From an uncultured Eubacteriales bacterium (GTDB lineage: Bacteria; Bacillota; Clostridia; Peptostreptococcales; Anaerovoracaceae), in contig CAUEYG010000131.1 of assembly GCA_959021945.1 (NCBI GenBank), positions 1 to 5,676 of the forward strand: a stretch of DNA of 5,676 nt, in the 5' to 3' direction. Position 1 is the first letter of the stretch. Every line of letters begins with the position of its first letter. The translations under genes were made by a program, and so were the position numbers. The notes beneath the pieces were generated by a model. The model was not told the origin of the DNA. It saw only the letters and a list, made by a program, of their open reading frames with translations, and did not search any database. This document shows positions 5,437 through 5,676 of this stretch, piece by piece.

Positions 5437-5676
5437 TTACTTAGCCCGAATCTTTTTTACCGGGCTAAATTTGCTATAAATCTTCTTGCCCTTTACAACC
5501 CGGTAAGCTCTTACCTTGTAGTAATAGGTCTTCCCTTTTCTTACCTTTCGGTCGGTATAACGGGTTTTCACCGTCTGTCTCCATTTGTATATACTTCCCC
5601 TTCTTTTTGGCTGCCTTATAGAGCTGGTATTTCGTCGCTCCTCTTACCTTGGACCAGGTTGCGGTAATCTTCCCCT
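5437..5676 (-). pseudogene. C-terminal fibronectin type III/Ig-like repeat of a secreted protein, frameshifted
   Basis: Read from the right edge, one frame gives GKITATWSKVRGATKYQLY then KAAKKKGKY, the first half of a bacterial fibronectin-III-like repeat. The second half, RYTDRKVRKGKTYYYKVRAY followed by KFSPVKKIRAK and TAA at 5437, is in another frame. The switch falls between about 5556 and 5590. Removing one base there gives the usual 10 residues between the Y of KY and the Y of YTD. If the first frame is followed without correction it ends at a TAG (5474-5476) after unrelated residues. Such repeats are common at the ends of exported cell-surface proteins and enzymes of Lachnospiraceae; the main domain lies outside the window. 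A sequencing error is possible, since a single base decides it. Confidence 0.6.

Noticed and set aside
5434..5667. Plus-strand 77-codon open frame at the right edge
   Set aside because: It is antisense to the fibronectin-III-like coding sequence, whose match is on the minus strand.

Overview
The window looks like a chromosomal segment from a low-to-moderate GC Firmicute of class Clostridia, most likely Lachnospiraceae. The reasons are the minus-strand order plsX, rnc, smc, strong GGAGG-type ribosome binding sites, and a lysine/tyrosine-rich fibronectin-III-like secreted-protein tail at the right edge. The genus cannot be fixed from the sequence alone. All genes read on the minus strand, so transcription runs from right to left.

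Right edge (5437-5676): the 3' end of a gene whose product ends in a fibronectin type III/Ig-like repeat. The homology changes reading frame once inside the domain, so it is scored as a broken gene or a sequencing error. A weak terminator-like structure follows it (5351-5411).

Middle (about 4790-5350): a non-coding block of more than 500 bases. It holds a 109-bp element bounded by inverted TTATACCTTTT ends (5217-5325), with a third copy of that 11-mer abutting it. Next to it are three tandem copies of a strongly structured repeat (4841-5193; unit steps of 133 and 126 bp), joined by a palindromic linker. Every difference between copy 1 and copies 2/3 falls outside the predicted stems. A strong hairpin terminator (4790-4831) closes this block.

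Left (1-4735): a good extended -10 sigma-A-type promoter (4702-4730), then plsX (acyl-phosphate synthesis for phospholipids), rnc (ribonuclease III) and smc (chromosome condensation ATPase, cut by the left edge after 975 residues). plsX and rnc overlap by 20 bases and rnc and smc by 11, so the three are almost certainly one operon with translational coupling. The acpP gene that commonly lies between plsX and rnc, and the rpmF gene commonly just upstream of plsX, are both absent here. The operon ties lipid precursor synthesis, RNA processing and chromosome segregation to one promoter.

The coding part is ordinary. The part worth a second look is the intergenic repeat block, which could be a mobile miniature element, a structured RNA, or both. 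The sequence alone does not decide between these.
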